From Roseateles koreensis (GTDB taxonomy: Bacteria; Pseudomonadota; Gammaproteobacteria; Burkholderiales; Burkholderiaceae_C), in assembly GCF_028595305.1 (NCBI RefSeq), contig NZ_JAQQXS010000006.1, positions 208,042 through 272,041 on the forward strand: 64,000 bases of DNA, given 5' to 3'. Below, in pieces: positions 46,818 to 55,573 of the stretch. The notes under the pieces were generated by a model that was not told the origin of the DNA, did not search any database, and saw only the letters and a list, made by a program, of their open reading frames with translations. Both the position numbers and the translations under genes were made by a program. Within the stretch, counting starts at the first letter, position 1. Every line of letters begins with the position of its first letter.

Positions 46818-47285
46818 GGCTTGCATCACCAAGTTCAGCCCGCTGGCCCGATTCTGCTGATCCTCGAACGCCCGATCGCGGATTTCGCCCAGCCGGTGGA
46901 AGAAAACGCGCGTGCCAGCTTGTGTCTCGATTCCCCCTTTTTCAAGCCAGCGCCGACCCGGCGCCGATAGTCGGGATCACGCAACCACTTGCGCGTATGC
47001 AGGCTGCGTTCGATGCGTCCCAGTTCCCGAAGACCGGTGGCGATGCTGTTCTGCCGGGGATAGGCGGCCAGCTTGCGCAGCGGCAGTGACGACGTGACCG
47101 TTCCTTGTTTGATCGACGCACCTACCCGCATCACGTCGTCGAACACGGCTTCACTGGCTTTGCTGTTCAGGCTTCCGCCAGCGAGGCTGGTAAGACCGGG
47201 CCAGCCGTCGGCCTTGCCGGGCACATAGATGCGATTGTCCTTCAGGTCGGCTATGCGCGGCGCAAAAGAAAACCAAAACGGCTGC
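46818..47285 (-). pseudogene. Tn3-family transposase (tnpA) remnant, frameshifted
   Basis: Only the C-terminal part of a DDE transposase remains: [99 protein letters not shown] one-base loss near 46907 shifts the frame; read past it, the family segment [26 protein letters not shown] continues. Similarity ends at about 46818, about 150 bases before the terminal repeat, and at about 47285 on the other side. It cannot encode an active enzyme. Confidence 0.8.
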
Positions 47286-47379
47286 GCGTGGGTTCAATAA
47301 CCGCAATTCGCGGCGCTGTCTGCTGGGCTCCAGGGACATGACTGCCCTGGGTGCGCGTTCGCAAGGATGAGGTCGAAAT

Positions 47380-47503
47380 TCAGGCCGCCCAGGACACCGG
47401 CGGGATCATCTCGTCCTTCAAGAATTGAATGAAGCTGCGCACCTTGGGCGGCACAAAGCGCCCCGGCACATGCAGGGCATAGACGGCACTGCCCAGATTG
47501 CCA
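47380..47503 (-). pseudogene. C-terminal fragment of a LysR-family regulator
   Basis: One frame reads LGSAVYALHVPGRFVPPKVR followed by SFIQFLKDE and a stop at 47380. This is the conserved end of LysR effector domains (x-x-x-Y-P-x-x-R-x-x-P-x-K-V-R-A-F-I-D-F-L). The rest of the gene is missing; the sequence changes character at about 47503, just before the IS3-type gene fragment. Confidence 0.65.
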
Positions 47504-47546
47504 AGGGCGGTACCAAGAAACCCTGGGGCGGTGATGAGAGAACGAA

Positions 47547-47981
47547 TTGGGAAGATACGCGCAAGACTTTAAAGACAAAGCCGTGGCCAGACTGCTGCCG
47601 CCCTCCAGTGCGACGGTGAGCGACGTGGCCGACGAGATGGGAATCGCGGCGGCGACGCTGGAGCGTTGGCGGGCTGAGGCCTTGGCCAAACCGCTGAACG
47701 AGCGAATATGGGGCGCGGCAGCGCGCTTTGACGCTGTGCTGTGCACCGCAGCCATGGACGACGCCAGCAAGAACGCTTGGTGCTGCAGCAAGGGCGTCTA
47801 CCCCCAAGAATTAGAGCGGTGGCGTAGCACAGCGACACAGGCCTTGGCGCGCCCTGACGAAGCTCGCGCCAGCCCAGCGCAAACCAAGCAAGATCGCCAG
47901 CGCATCAAGGCGTTGGAGCGCGAGCTCAAGCGCGAGAATGCAGCCCTTGCGGAGACGGCGATTTGGCGTGAAATTACATGA
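47547..47981 (+). pseudogene. Truncated IS3-type orfA transposase
   Basis: 144 residues with the helix-turn-helix and coiled-coil layout of IS3-type OrfA: FKDKAVARLLPPSSATVSDVADEMGIAAATLERWRAEAL, a second copy of the W-R unit (AWCCSKGVYPQELERWRSTATQAL), and an ERELKRENAALAETA heptad. The usual ending after AETA (LLVLSKKVEAIF) is replaced by an unrelated IWREIT and stop. No orfB follows, so the element cannot move by itself. The TTG/ATG start is uncertain. Confidence 0.7.
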
Positions 47982-47982
47982 A

Positions 47983-48304
47983 TGCCGGCTGACCCTCATC
48001 AAGGCGATCAGCACGGCCCAGTTCCAGCGCGCGCTGTACAGCATGGCGTAGTGGTTGCTGAGCATGGCCACCAGCACCGGCAGGTCAAAAAAGGTGTTGT
48101 GCACGCTGCGCTGCTTACCGCGCTGGCCGTGAATGGGGCTGGGCAAGCGGGCGGCCCGCAGGTCCGCAACCGCCTGCCGCTGGCCCGGGATGATGCAGAA
48201 GAACACATTGGCCGTCATCATGGTGGCCAGCATGGCGCCGATGATGAGAAGGCGGCGCGGCCGGCAAACAGCTGGCAGGCCGCCCAGCTGAGGGTCAGCC
48301 GGCA
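47983..48304. repeat. Perfect 16-bp inverted repeats bracketing a puuD-like fragment
   Basis: TGCCGGCTGACCCTCA occurs at 47983-47998 on the plus strand and at 48289-48304 on the minus strand, exact over 16 bases and ending there. The 290 bases between are the puuD-like fragment. The left copy abuts the broken IS3-type gene, the right copy the broken operon gene at 48357. Confidence 0.7.
47999..48288 (-). pseudogene. Fragment of a PuuD-like urate hydroxylase/membrane protein gene
   Basis: The minus strand reads IIGAMLATMMTANVFFCIIP, GQRQAVADLRAARLPSPIHG and KQRSVHNTFFDLPVLVAMLS, then NHYAMLYSARWNWAVLIALM. This matches the C-terminal membrane part of PuuD-type urate hydroxylases (x-x-x-ANVFxxIxPxQR, K-Q-R-S-x-H-N-x-x-x-T-L-P-V, SNHYP...WNW). 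Upstream residues LFAGRAAF join only if one base, lost near 48250, is restored. Both ends are cut at the inverted repeats. Confidence 0.65.
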
Positions 48305-48357
48305 GTCATGTTGAAGGGGGCGGTGTGGGCATGGGCGGAAGAAGCAAAATCAAGCAT
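48295..48357 (-). pseudogene. Truncated start of a gene next to tssE
   Basis: An ATG overlaps the tssE stop (ATGCTTGA), the same coupling used through the rest of this operon, and begins MLDFASSAHAHTAPFNMTAG before a stop created within the 16-bp repeat. It is probably the 5' end of the operon's next gene, cut off by the rearrangement. The product family is not recognisable. Confidence 0.4.
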
Positions 48358-48799
48358 GGTCGCCGCTCCAGGTGTTGGCATCGGCCGAGCGCGGCTGCAG
48401 ATGCAGTTGGCCGTCGTCGCGCACCCAGCCCTCTAACTCAACCGGCACGCGGCCTTTCTTGAGCTGGCAGCTGATGTGATAGACATGATGAAAGTCTGCG
48501 CTGGCCGCAATATTGACCTTGACCTGCACGGCCGCCACCCGGGGTTCATGACGCAAAATGGTTTGGGCAATGGCATCCCGCAGCAGCTCGCGCGCGGCGG
48601 GCTGGTTGGCGTAGATGAGGTTGCTGTCAGGCAAGCCATAGTCGGGCGCGGTGCGCAGCGCGCCTTGGCGGCTGTTGAGCAGGCGGCCGATGTGGTCGGC
48701 GATGGACAGGGCCAGATGGTTGCGCTCCGAGACGCTGTCCAGTGCCCGGCCGTCAGCGAAATGACCTGTCAGCAATTCGTAGAAGCCGGCGTGATTCAT
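48350..48799 (-). CDS. tssE: T6SS baseplate protein TssE
   Basis: A 149-residue gp25-like baseplate wedge protein that nucleates sheath assembly. It has an N-terminal helix (MNHAGFYELLTGHFAD), LALSIADHIGRLLNSRQGALRTAPDYGLPDSNLIYANQ (the gp25 R-x-G-S/A-L-x-x-x-P-x-Y-G-L-P-D motif), and a beta-sheet half (VQVKVNIAASADFHHVYHISCQL). The ATG at 48799 overlaps the stop of the lipase-like gene by 4 bases; longer upstream starts would run deep into that gene. Confidence 0.9.
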   Translation of the reverse strand: MNHAGFYELLTGHFADGRALDSVSERNHLALSIADHIGRLLNSRQGALRTAPDYGLPDSNLIYANQPAARELLRDAIAQTILRHEPRVAAVQVKVNIAASADFHHVYHISCQLKKGRVPVELEGWVRDDGQLHLQPRSADANTWSGDHA

Positions 48800-50415
48800 G
48801 ATGAGGCAGTCCTTGCAAGAGTGGAAAGGCGCGCCGCCACGGCAGGCCGCAGTTCCTGGCCAAAAGGTGTGGGGGGCTGGCGCAGCAGCTGCTGGCTCAG
48901 ATGGTGTTGAATGCCTGCGCACAGCTGTTGGCTGCTGCCGACGACCAAGCGGCTGCCCTGTGGCAAACCCTCTTGCGGCTGAGTTTGCAGTTGCAGGCGC
49001 CAGGTCTGCACACCCTCACCTTGCGTCAAGGCCGAAGCATCCGTTGCAATGCCGTGTTGCAGACTAAGGCGCGCCACTGGCGGGGCCGCCGCTCCGGCTT
49101 GGCAGCTGATCCAGGGTGGCGGCTCGGCCAAGGCCGCAAAGTCCTGGGTCGAGGCCTGGCTTTGTGCCAAGGTCAACTCGGCGGCGGCTTGGGCCTGGGC
49201 TTGCCAGGTCGCCTCTTGGGGCGGGTTGACGCCGGGCCGGCCTTCATCGGCGCAAAACTGCCCCTGCAGCGGCTGCCAGGCCCCGCCGCAACGCAGCAAG
49301 TCCCAGCCGTGGCCGGCCTGGGCAAACTCGGCGCCGTCCAACCAGGTGGCCACCGGCCCCTGGGGCAGCAGGCTTAAGGGGCCGGGCAACATGGCGTTGA
49401 GGGCCAGACGCGGGCCGCGCTGAGCCTGCAGCGTCTCTTGCCACAGCCGCCAACCGTGCGACAAAAGGGGGGCACCGGGCAAGGGTGCTGCAGGAGTGTC
49501 GGTGTCGCACAAGGCCGCGAACCAGGCCGGGCTGCCATCTTGAGCCAGGCCGTTTGTCGTGGTGCCGGCCGGGCGCACCTCGTCCACCGCGTAGACGGCC
49601 AATACCGAGGCTGGTGGGCACAGAGGTAGGGCCGCGCGCAGCAGGTCTACACCGGCGTTCTCAGCCACGATCACCAGGCCAGGCGTGTCGGGCCAGCGCC
49701 AGGATCTGGCCTGGCCATCCGTACCGCAAGACGCCAGCTGATGCAGATGGGCCTGGCTCAGCAAGGCCTGAATCCGGCGCACCAGGCCGGCCGCCGCCTG
49801 GCGGGGATGCGCGCGCCAGTCCCAGGCATGGGCATGGGCGATGAAGGCGAATTGCGGGTCGGCCAAGGTGCCGAGCCGGTCGGACAGCTGTGTGGCCAAG
49901 GGCCAGTAGCGGGCGGGCAAGGCCGTCCAGCCTTGCTCGCGCAAACAGGCGTAGCGCTGGCGCAGTTGCTGCTGCAAGGCAGGTAAAACCACCGGAGCAG
50001 CGCCCTCCCCCAGGCCCTGCTGCTGCGCCATCAGCCGCAAGACCTGGGCGGGCTCATGCTCGCGCAGCACTTGGGCGGGCGCCTGCCAGCGCGCCGCCAA
50101 ATCCAAGCTCCAGGCCTGCGCCTCGGGCGCAGCAGAGCCACCCAGCCAGCCGTATAGCTGCTGGTGCAGCGGCTCATCGTCGGGGTCCCACAGGCCGGTG
50201 TCGTGGCTGCCGGTTTGCGCCCAAGTGCGAGCTTCCAGCAAGCCCAGGCGGCTGCCGCCAATGCCGGGAACAAACAACACGGGCCACAAAATGGGCGTTT
50301 TGGCCATTGCGGCATGGCGCTGAGCCTGCCGGGCGGCGCGCTCAAGCTCGGGCAGGATGCGGGCCAAGCGGTCAACAGGGCTAACTTCGTCAAGGGACGG
50401 GTTCATGTCAGGCAT
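48796..50415 (-). CDS. LCAT/lipase-fold protein, probably inactive, in T6SS operon
   Basis: A 539-residue protein, no signal peptide. Residues 44-57 read WPVLFVPGIGGSRL and 75-80 LWDPDD, the opening of LCAT/phospholipase-type hydrolases, and 196-202 (HAWDWRA) matches their Y-D-W-R segment. The strand and turn where G-H-S-M-G should stand reads VIVAENAGVDLLRAA (about 249-263), so the nucleophile Ser is replaced by Asn253 and the first Gly by Ala. The C-terminal half is Gln/Ala-rich with no known domain. It is coupled by overlap to the ketosynthase-like gene before it and to tssE after it, so a T6SS role is likely; an enzyme-derived scaffold or chaperone is inferred. Confidence 0.7.
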   Translation of the reverse strand: MPDMNPSLDEVSPVDRLARILPELERAARQAQRHAAMAKTPILWPVLFVPGIGGSRLGLLEARTWAQTGSHDTGLWDPDDEPLHQQLYGWLGGSAAPEAQAWSLDLAARWQAPAQVLREHEPAQVLRLMAQQQGLGEGAAPVVLPALQQQLRQRYACLREQGWTALPARYWPLATQLSDRLGTLADPQFAFIAHAHAWDWRAHPRQAAAGLVRRIQALLSQAHLHQLASCGTDGQARSWRWPDTPGLVIVAENAGVDLLRAALPLCPPASVLAVYAVDEVRPAGTTTNGLAQDGSPAWFAALCDTDTPAAPLPGAPLLSHGWRLWQETLQAQRGPRLALNAMLPGPLSLLPQGPVATWLDGAEFAQAGHGWDLLRCGGAWQPLQGQFCADEGRPGVNPPQEATWQAQAQAAAELTLAQSQASTQDFAALAEPPPWISCQAGAAAPPVARLSLQHGIATDASALTQGEGVQTWRLQLQTQPQEGLPQGSRLVVGSSQQLCAGIQHHLSQQLLRQPPTPFGQELRPAVAARLSTLARTASS

Positions 50416-51529
50416 GGCTCAAGCTCCGCTGCGCGGCGGTGGCCATGGCCGGCTGGGCCGCCGCCGGGCGCCATGCCATCAAGCTGTGCTGCCACAAAGA
50501 GCGCGCGTAGGCGCAGGCCGTTTGCTGCGGGGCGGGCTGCTGGCTCAGCAAGGCCAGTTGCAGCAAGAACAGGCTCTGGCCCAGATAGCCCAGGGGCGCG
50601 CAATCCAGCCCGGCGGGCGAGCCCGTGGGCAGATGGGGCCAATGCCGCAGCCGCAGGTATTCGGCCTCGCGGCGCATGGCCTCTTGGTTGGGATGAGCAT
50701 CGCTCAAGACCATTGCCGCGCCGCTGGTCTGGGTGGCATTCTTGTCTTGCAGGGCCAGCAGCATTTCGCTGCAAGCCCTGCCCATGGGACGCTCGTTTTG
50801 CCAACGGTCTTCGGGCTCCAGCACATGGCAGCAACGCAGGGTGGTGGCCTGCTCGCCCTGCCCTAGCAAGAGCAGCACCGCCGCCTCGCCCGGCACCACG
50901 CCGTCACAGGCCGGGCCGCTGAGTTGATCGATATCGTCCAACAAGGCCAGCGCTGCGTCCCCCAGCCAGCTCTCGCAGGCCAGCAGCAAGGCACGGCGGG
51001 GTGTGACGGCGCTGTGACTTGGCCCTGCACTTGACAGATAAGCGGCTGCGGCCGACAAGGCCTCAAACGCGTGGGCATGGCAGCTCAGGCGCTGCAGTTG
51101 CTGGGCCTGCCCATGCGCCGTTGCGACGCCCAGCAACTCAAACCACAGCTGGGTGAGCAGGCTCTCGTCCAACGCCACCTGCGCCGCGCCCTGCCGGGCA
51201 CTGCTTTCCGGGCGAACAACAAACACCCGCAGAGTGGCCAATTCGGCCAGGCTCAGGCCGCTGCATTGGCATAGGTCTGTTGTGGCTGCGGCCAGCAACT
51301 GGCGCTGCCGCGCCAGGCCGCGCAACTCGCCCGTTTGGCCGCGCAGGGCCAGGGCCGGTAAAGCACCAAGGGCGGCGCCGTTCATATCCAAGGCGTCAAG
51401 GACTTCTACCCCCGGTGCGGGCTGGCCCGGTGCCAGGGCGGCCAACGTGGCTTGCAAGCTGCCGGCCGCGCAGCTCAGGCCGGCCTTCAGCACGGGAATG
51501 TTCAGGATGATGGAGGGCTTGGGGTTCAT
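50408..51529 (-). CDS. Ketosynthase/thiolase-fold protein in T6SS operon
   Basis: A 373-residue protein resembling a reduced beta-ketoacyl synthase. Correspondences are VLKAGLSCAAGSLQATLAAL at the N-terminus, LSCHAHAFEALSAAAAYL (Cys150 at the nucleophile position), CDGVVPGEAAVLLLL (209-222, the D-G-F-V-x-G-E-G-A-A-V-L element), MVLSDAHPNQEAMRREAE (His279 near the first catalytic His), and PLGYLGQSLFLLQLALL (Gln318 where the second His would be). A fatty-acid or polyketide reaction is unlikely. It lies between the DUF2169 and lipase-like genes. The start at 51529 (MNPKPSI) avoids a long overlap with DUF2169. Confidence 0.7.
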   Translation of the reverse strand: MNPKPSIILNIPVLKAGLSCAAGSLQATLAALAPGQPAPGVEVLDALDMNGAALGALPALALRGQTGELRGLARQRQLLAAATTDLCQCSGLSLAELATLRVFVVRPESSARQGAAQVALDESLLTQLWFELLGVATAHGQAQQLQRLSCHAHAFEALSAAAAYLSSAGPSHSAVTPRRALLLACESWLGDAALALLDDIDQLSGPACDGVVPGEAAVLLLLGQGEQATTLRCCHVLEPEDRWQNERPMGRACSEMLLALQDKNATQTSGAAMVLSDAHPNQEAMRREAEYLRLRHWPHLPTGSPAGLDCAPLGYLGQSLFLLQLALLSQQPAPQQTACAYARSLWQHSLMAWRPAAAQPAMATAAQRSLSHA

Positions 51530-51548
51530 GTGCTTGGCGGCTGGGGGT

Positions 51549-52664
51549 TCAGGGGCGCATTTCGGCCGGGTGTTCGGCACTGCCCAGCAGCAATCGGCGC
51601 AAGGCCTGGCCCTGGTGTTTTTGCGGGATGAAAGCGCGGTAAAGCAGGGTCAGGCGGCGCCGGTCGGGCTCCAGCAACACGGTATTCAGGGGCAAGTCAT
51701 GGCGGGCAAAGCCGCCGTAGTGGTAGCTGTGCAAGGCGAACTCATGGCGGGGCAGCGCGAAGGCCAGGTCGCGCCGGTCCTGGCTGAAACCTTGTGCATG
51801 AATAGCTTCGCCCCCCTTCAGATGAGGGCTGAACTGCAGGGCCGGGTGGGCGGTGTTGTGAAACATATCCGTGCCATCGCTGGGGCGGGCCGGGGCCTGG
51901 GTGGCACGCCATTGCGCGTCGCGGCTGCCGCCCAAGGCGGCGCGCGGCGACCACAGCGGATTCAAGGCGCCTGGCAATTGGGGCAGGCGGCGGTCTTGCC
52001 AGCGGGCCAGGGGCTGGCGCGGGTCTTCGATGGCCGGCAGGGCCAGGCCCGCGAGGGTGGCTGCCTTGGCATCCACATGGAAGCCCTTGCCTGCAGGGTT
52101 GTAGGCCCAGTGCTGCGCCGCCGCGCGGCCACGCATGGCATCAAAACCGCCATAAGCATGCTGCCACAGCAAGGGCAGGCGGGTCACCAGGCCGTCTTGC
52201 CTCTGCTTGAAGCGGCGCGGGATGAAGAGCGTGAAAAGCCGGGTCAAAAACCAGCGGCTGCGCCAGCGCCTGGGGCCATGCACGCGCATGGGGAACACCG
52301 CCGGGCCTACGCCCAACCAGGGCTCCATCTGTTTCACGCCATCGGCCTTAGGCGCATAAGCATGGCCCAGCAGCAGCACATTGGTGGCTGGCTGCGGCGC
52401 CATCACATCGGCGGGCCGCAGCAGGGGCGCCCAGTTCTGGCCCTGAGCCTGCAAATGGGCCAGAAAGTCGGGCGCTTGGTAGTCCTCGTCGAAGCGGTCT
52501 TCATGCGCCAGGCTTTCAGCTTGCGGCAGCAGTTGCAATTCACCGCCTGGTGCGATTTGGTACTGCAGCTTGAGCACCAGCAACTGTCCGGCCACGCCTT
52601 CATCGTTGACAAAGGGCAAGGCCTCGGCCAGATGAGGCGTGGCATTGCGCAGCAGGGAGTTCAT
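51549..52664 (-). CDS. DUF2169-family T6SS adaptor-like protein
   Basis: A 371-residue DUF2169 protein. Typical elements are [119 protein letters not shown] and HYGGFARHDLPLNTVLLEPDRRRLTLLYRA. DUF2169 proteins act as adaptors that help load PAAR-linked effectors onto VgrG spikes. No PAAR gene is visible nearby, so the cargo is unknown. It overlaps clpV by 4 bases. Confidence 0.85.
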   Translation of the reverse strand: MNSLLRNATPHLAEALPFVNDEGVAGQLLVLKLQYQIAPGGELQLLPQAESLAHEDRFDEDYQAPDFLAHLQAQGQNWAPLLRPADVMAPQPATNVLLLGHAYAPKADGVKQMEPWLGVGPAVFPMRVHGPRRWRSRWFLTRLFTLFIPRRFKQRQDGLVTRLPLLWQHAYGGFDAMRGRAAAQHWAYNPAGKGFHVDAKAATLAGLALPAIEDPRQPLARWQDRRLPQLPGALNPLWSPRAALGGSRDAQWRATQAPARPSDGTDMFHNTAHPALQFSPHLKGGEAIHAQGFSQDRRDLAFALPRHEFALHSYHYGGFARHDLPLNTVLLEPDRRRLTLLYRAFIPQKHQGQALRRLLLGSAEHPAEMRP

Positions 52665-55516
52665 GTCAGCAGGCCCGCCGTGTCGCCTTGCACCTCGGGC
52701 TGGGCCTGGGCCAATTGAGCCTGCAAGCGCTCGGCACGCCGCTGCATTTGAACAGCCGCCTGGGCCTGCAAGCCTTGCTGTAGCGCGGCCACTTTGTCCG
52801 GCGTGTCAAGGTAGTCGATATTGATGCCCTCCTCGTCGTCGGCGCTCAGGAAGATGGCCACCGGCATGGTGTCGCTGGACAGGCGCTGCAGCAGCTCGCG
52901 TGAGATGGCGGGCAAGAGGCTTTGCTCGATCAGGCGGTCTATGCTGCGCGCGCCGCTGTCGGGCGTGTTGCAGCCATCGGCCAGCAAGCAGGCCAGGGCT
53001 TCGGTGTGGTGCAGGGTGATCTGCCAGCTCTCTTGCAGGCGCTGCGCCAGCCGGCCCAGCTTGAGCCCAACGATGCGCGTGAGCTGCTCCTGGGCCAGCG
53101 GCAGATAGGGCACAACCTGCATGCGCGCCAGCAAGGCGGGCTGGAAGTGGGCCAGCAGCTCGGGCCTGATTTGCTCCAGCGCAACCTCGGCGTTAACGCC
53201 CTCGTAGCGCTGCCAATGCGCCATCAGGGTCAGGCTGCCCAGATTGGAGGTCATCAGGATGACGGTGTTCTTGAAGTCGATCTCGCGGCCCTCGCCGTCG
53301 CGCATGAAGCCGCGGTCGAAGACCTGGTAGAACAGATTCATCACATCGCGATGCGCCTTTTCCACCTCGTCCAGCAGTACCACGCTATAAGGTCGCTGGC
53401 GCACCGCCTCGGTCAATACGCCGCCCTCGCCATAACCCACATAACCGGGCGGCGAGCCCTTGAGCTGGGAGACGGTATGCGCCTCCTGGTACTCCGACAT
53501 ATTGATGGTGATGACGCTGCGCTCGCCACCAAACAAGACGTCGGCCACGCACAGCGCGGTCTCGGTCTTGCCCACGCCGGAGGGGCCTACCAGCAGGAAC
53601 ACGCCCAGGGGCGCCTCTTTTTTGCGCAAGCCCATGCGCGCATTGCGCAAGCCCTCGGCGATCAGAGCCAGGCCTTCGTCTTGCCCAACCACACGCTCAC
53701 CCAGGCGCTGCTCGATGCTTAGCAAGCCGGCCATTTCGTCTTTGAGCATCTTGCCGGCGGGGATGCCGGTCCAATCGGCCACCACCTGGGCGACCACATG
53801 GGCGCCCACCTCCAAGTGCAACAACGGCGCCTCGCCCTGCACGGCGGCCAAGTCCTGGCGCAGGGCATGGATGCGGGTGCGTAGCTCGGCTGTGTTTGCC
53901 CTTGCGGGGCCTTCGGCGGCTGTGCGCAAGGCCTCGCCCAAGTCCTGCAACTGCTGCACCAAACTCTGCTCCTGATCGAGCTGGGACTGCAGGCGCGCTT
54001 GCTCGGCCTCGATGGCGGCGAGCTTTGCGCTGATGTCGAGCAAGCGCTGCTCCAGGGCCTCGGGTTTGCTGGCCTGGGCCAGGCTCAAATCACGCGCCAA
54101 GGCTTCGCGTTCGCGCAGCAGGCCGGCAGCCTGTTCGGCCAATGCACTCAAGGCCGCAGGTGGCACGGCGGCGCTCATCTTGACCCGGGCGCTGGCGGTA
54201 TCCAGCAGGTCCACGCCCTTGTCCGGCAACTGCCGGGCCGGGATGAAGCGCATGGACAGGCGCACGGCCATCTGCACGGCCTCGTCGGTGATGGTGAGGC
54301 CGTGAAAGGCCTCGTAGCGGGGCTTGAGCCCACGCAACATGCCGGTGGCGGCGGCCTCGTCGGGCTCGTCCACCTTGACCATCTGGAAGCGCCGCTCCAG
54401 CGCCGCATCGCGCTCAAAGTACTGCTTGTACTCGCTCCAGGTGGTGGCGGCGATGGTGCGCAGCTCGCCGCGCGCCAGGGCCGGTTTGAGCAGATTGGCC
54501 GCGTCGCCAGCGCCCTGGGCATTGCCCGCGCCGATGAGGGTGTGAGCCTCGTCGATGAACAGCATGATGGGCACGCTGGAGGCCTTGACCTCATCGATCA
54601 CGCCGCGCAAGCGGCTTTCGAACTCGCCCTTCATGCTGGCCCCGGCCTGCAGCAAACCCAGGTCCAGCACGCGCAGTTCCACGTCCTTCAAGCTCGCGGG
54701 CACGGCGCCTTGCACGATTTGCAGGGCCAGGCCTTCGACGATGGCGGTTTTGCCCACGCCCGGCTCGCCCACCAGGATGGGGTTGTTTTTGCGGCGGCGC
54801 GAGAGGATGTCGATCAGCTGGCGTATCTCATGCTCGCGGCCGAACACCGGGTCCACCTCGCCCAGGCGGGCTTTTTGCGTCAGGTCCACAGTGAACTTGT
54901 TAAGCGCAGCCGCCACCCGCGCCGTCTTCATGGGCACATGGGCCGCCCCTGACGGCTCAGCCGCCTCACTCGCGTCCTTGGTCAAGGCGGGTTCGACGGC
55001 GGCGGGCGTGGCCGGCGCAAGGGCGCTGCGGCTTTCGTCTGAGCGCTGGGTCAGGCTCAAAAAATCGCGCCGCAGCACAGCCAGGGGGATGTTGTCCAGC
55101 AGTTGCAGGCCTTCCGGCAGGCGATAGCCGCGCAGCGACAGCATGGCAAATAACAAGGCACCTGAGCGGATCTGCGTGCTGTCCAGGTCCACCAGACAGA
55201 AGCGCCTGGCCTCGTCCATCAACTCGACCAAGGAGCTGGAAAAACTGGGCGTGTCCTGGTTGCCGCCGCGATAGTGGTTCTCGATATTGTTGAGCAGCGC
55301 ACTCCAGACCCGGTCGGGGTCGATGCGGAAATGCTTGAACAGCTGCGGCACATCGCCATCGCCCTCCTCCATCAGCTTGAGCAACCAATGCTCCATGCCC
55401 ACCTCGTGATGGGTGCGTGAAATGGCCAAGCCCGCCGCCTCGTCCAGGGCCCTGGCGCAGTGGTTGTTCAAATGGCCCAGCAATTTGGAAATGCGTCCGC
55501 TCTCGGAATCCGACAT
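52661..55516 (-). CDS. tssH: T6SS AAA+ ATPase ClpV (TssH)
   Basis: A 951-residue Clp/Hsp100 ATPase that disassembles contracted TssB/TssC sheaths. It has an N-terminal Clp-N domain (residues 5-160), AAA-1 with Walker [16 protein letters not shown] at about 250, a coiled-coil middle domain (about 440-560), AAA-2 with [22 protein letters not shown] at about 640, and a C-terminal TssH-type D2-small domain with ISREL. The start at 55516 has a GGAGG 8 bases upstream; an ATG at 55531 is weaker. It lies 57 bases after the RlpA-domain gene. Confidence 0.95.
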   Translation of the reverse strand: MSDSESGRISKLLGHLNNHCARALDEAAGLAISRTHHEVGMEHWLLKLMEEGDGDVPQLFKHFRIDPDRVWSALLNNIENHYRGGNQDTPSFSSSLVELMDEARRFCLVDLDSTQIRSGALLFAMLSLRGYRLPEGLQLLDNIPLAVLRRDFLSLTQRSDESRSALAPATPAAVEPALTKDASEAAEPSGAAHVPMKTARVAAALNKFTVDLTQKARLGEVDPVFGREHEIRQLIDILSRRRKNNPILVGEPGVGKTAIVEGLALQIVQGAVPASLKDVELRVLDLGLLQAGASMKGEFESRLRGVIDEVKASSVPIMLFIDEAHTLIGAGNAQGAGDAANLLKPALARGELRTIAATTWSEYKQYFERDAALERRFQMVKVDEPDEAAATGMLRGLKPRYEAFHGLTITDEAVQMAVRLSMRFIPARQLPDKGVDLLDTASARVKMSAAVPPAALSALAEQAAGLLREREALARDLSLAQASKPEALEQRLLDISAKLAAIEAEQARLQSQLDQEQSLVQQLQDLGEALRTAAEGPARANTAELRTRIHALRQDLAAVQGEAPLLHLEVGAHVVAQVVADWTGIPAGKMLKDEMAGLLSIEQRLGERVVGQDEGLALIAEGLRNARMGLRKKEAPLGVFLLVGPSGVGKTETALCVADVLFGGERSVITINMSEYQEAHTVSQLKGSPPGYVGYGEGGVLTEAVRQRPYSVVLLDEVEKAHRDVMNLFYQVFDRGFMRDGEGREIDFKNTVILMTSNLGSLTLMAHWQRYEGVNAEVALEQIRPELLAHFQPALLARMQVVPYLPLAQEQLTRIVGLKLGRLAQRLQESWQITLHHTEALACLLADGCNTPDSGARSIDRLIEQSLLPAISRELLQRLSSDTMPVAIFLSADDEEGINIDYLDTPDKVAALQQGLQAQAAVQMQRRAERLQAQLAQAQPEVQGDTAGLLT

Positions 55517-55573
55517 GATTTCATCCTCCAAAAATTCTTCTTTTCCGCCCGGGGCCCTCTGCCCCGAATCGAT

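Noticed and set aside
51153..52718. 521-residue plus-strand frame across the KS-like and DUF2169 genes
   Set aside because: Covers parts of two oppositely oriented real genes with conserved DUF2169 features on the other strand.
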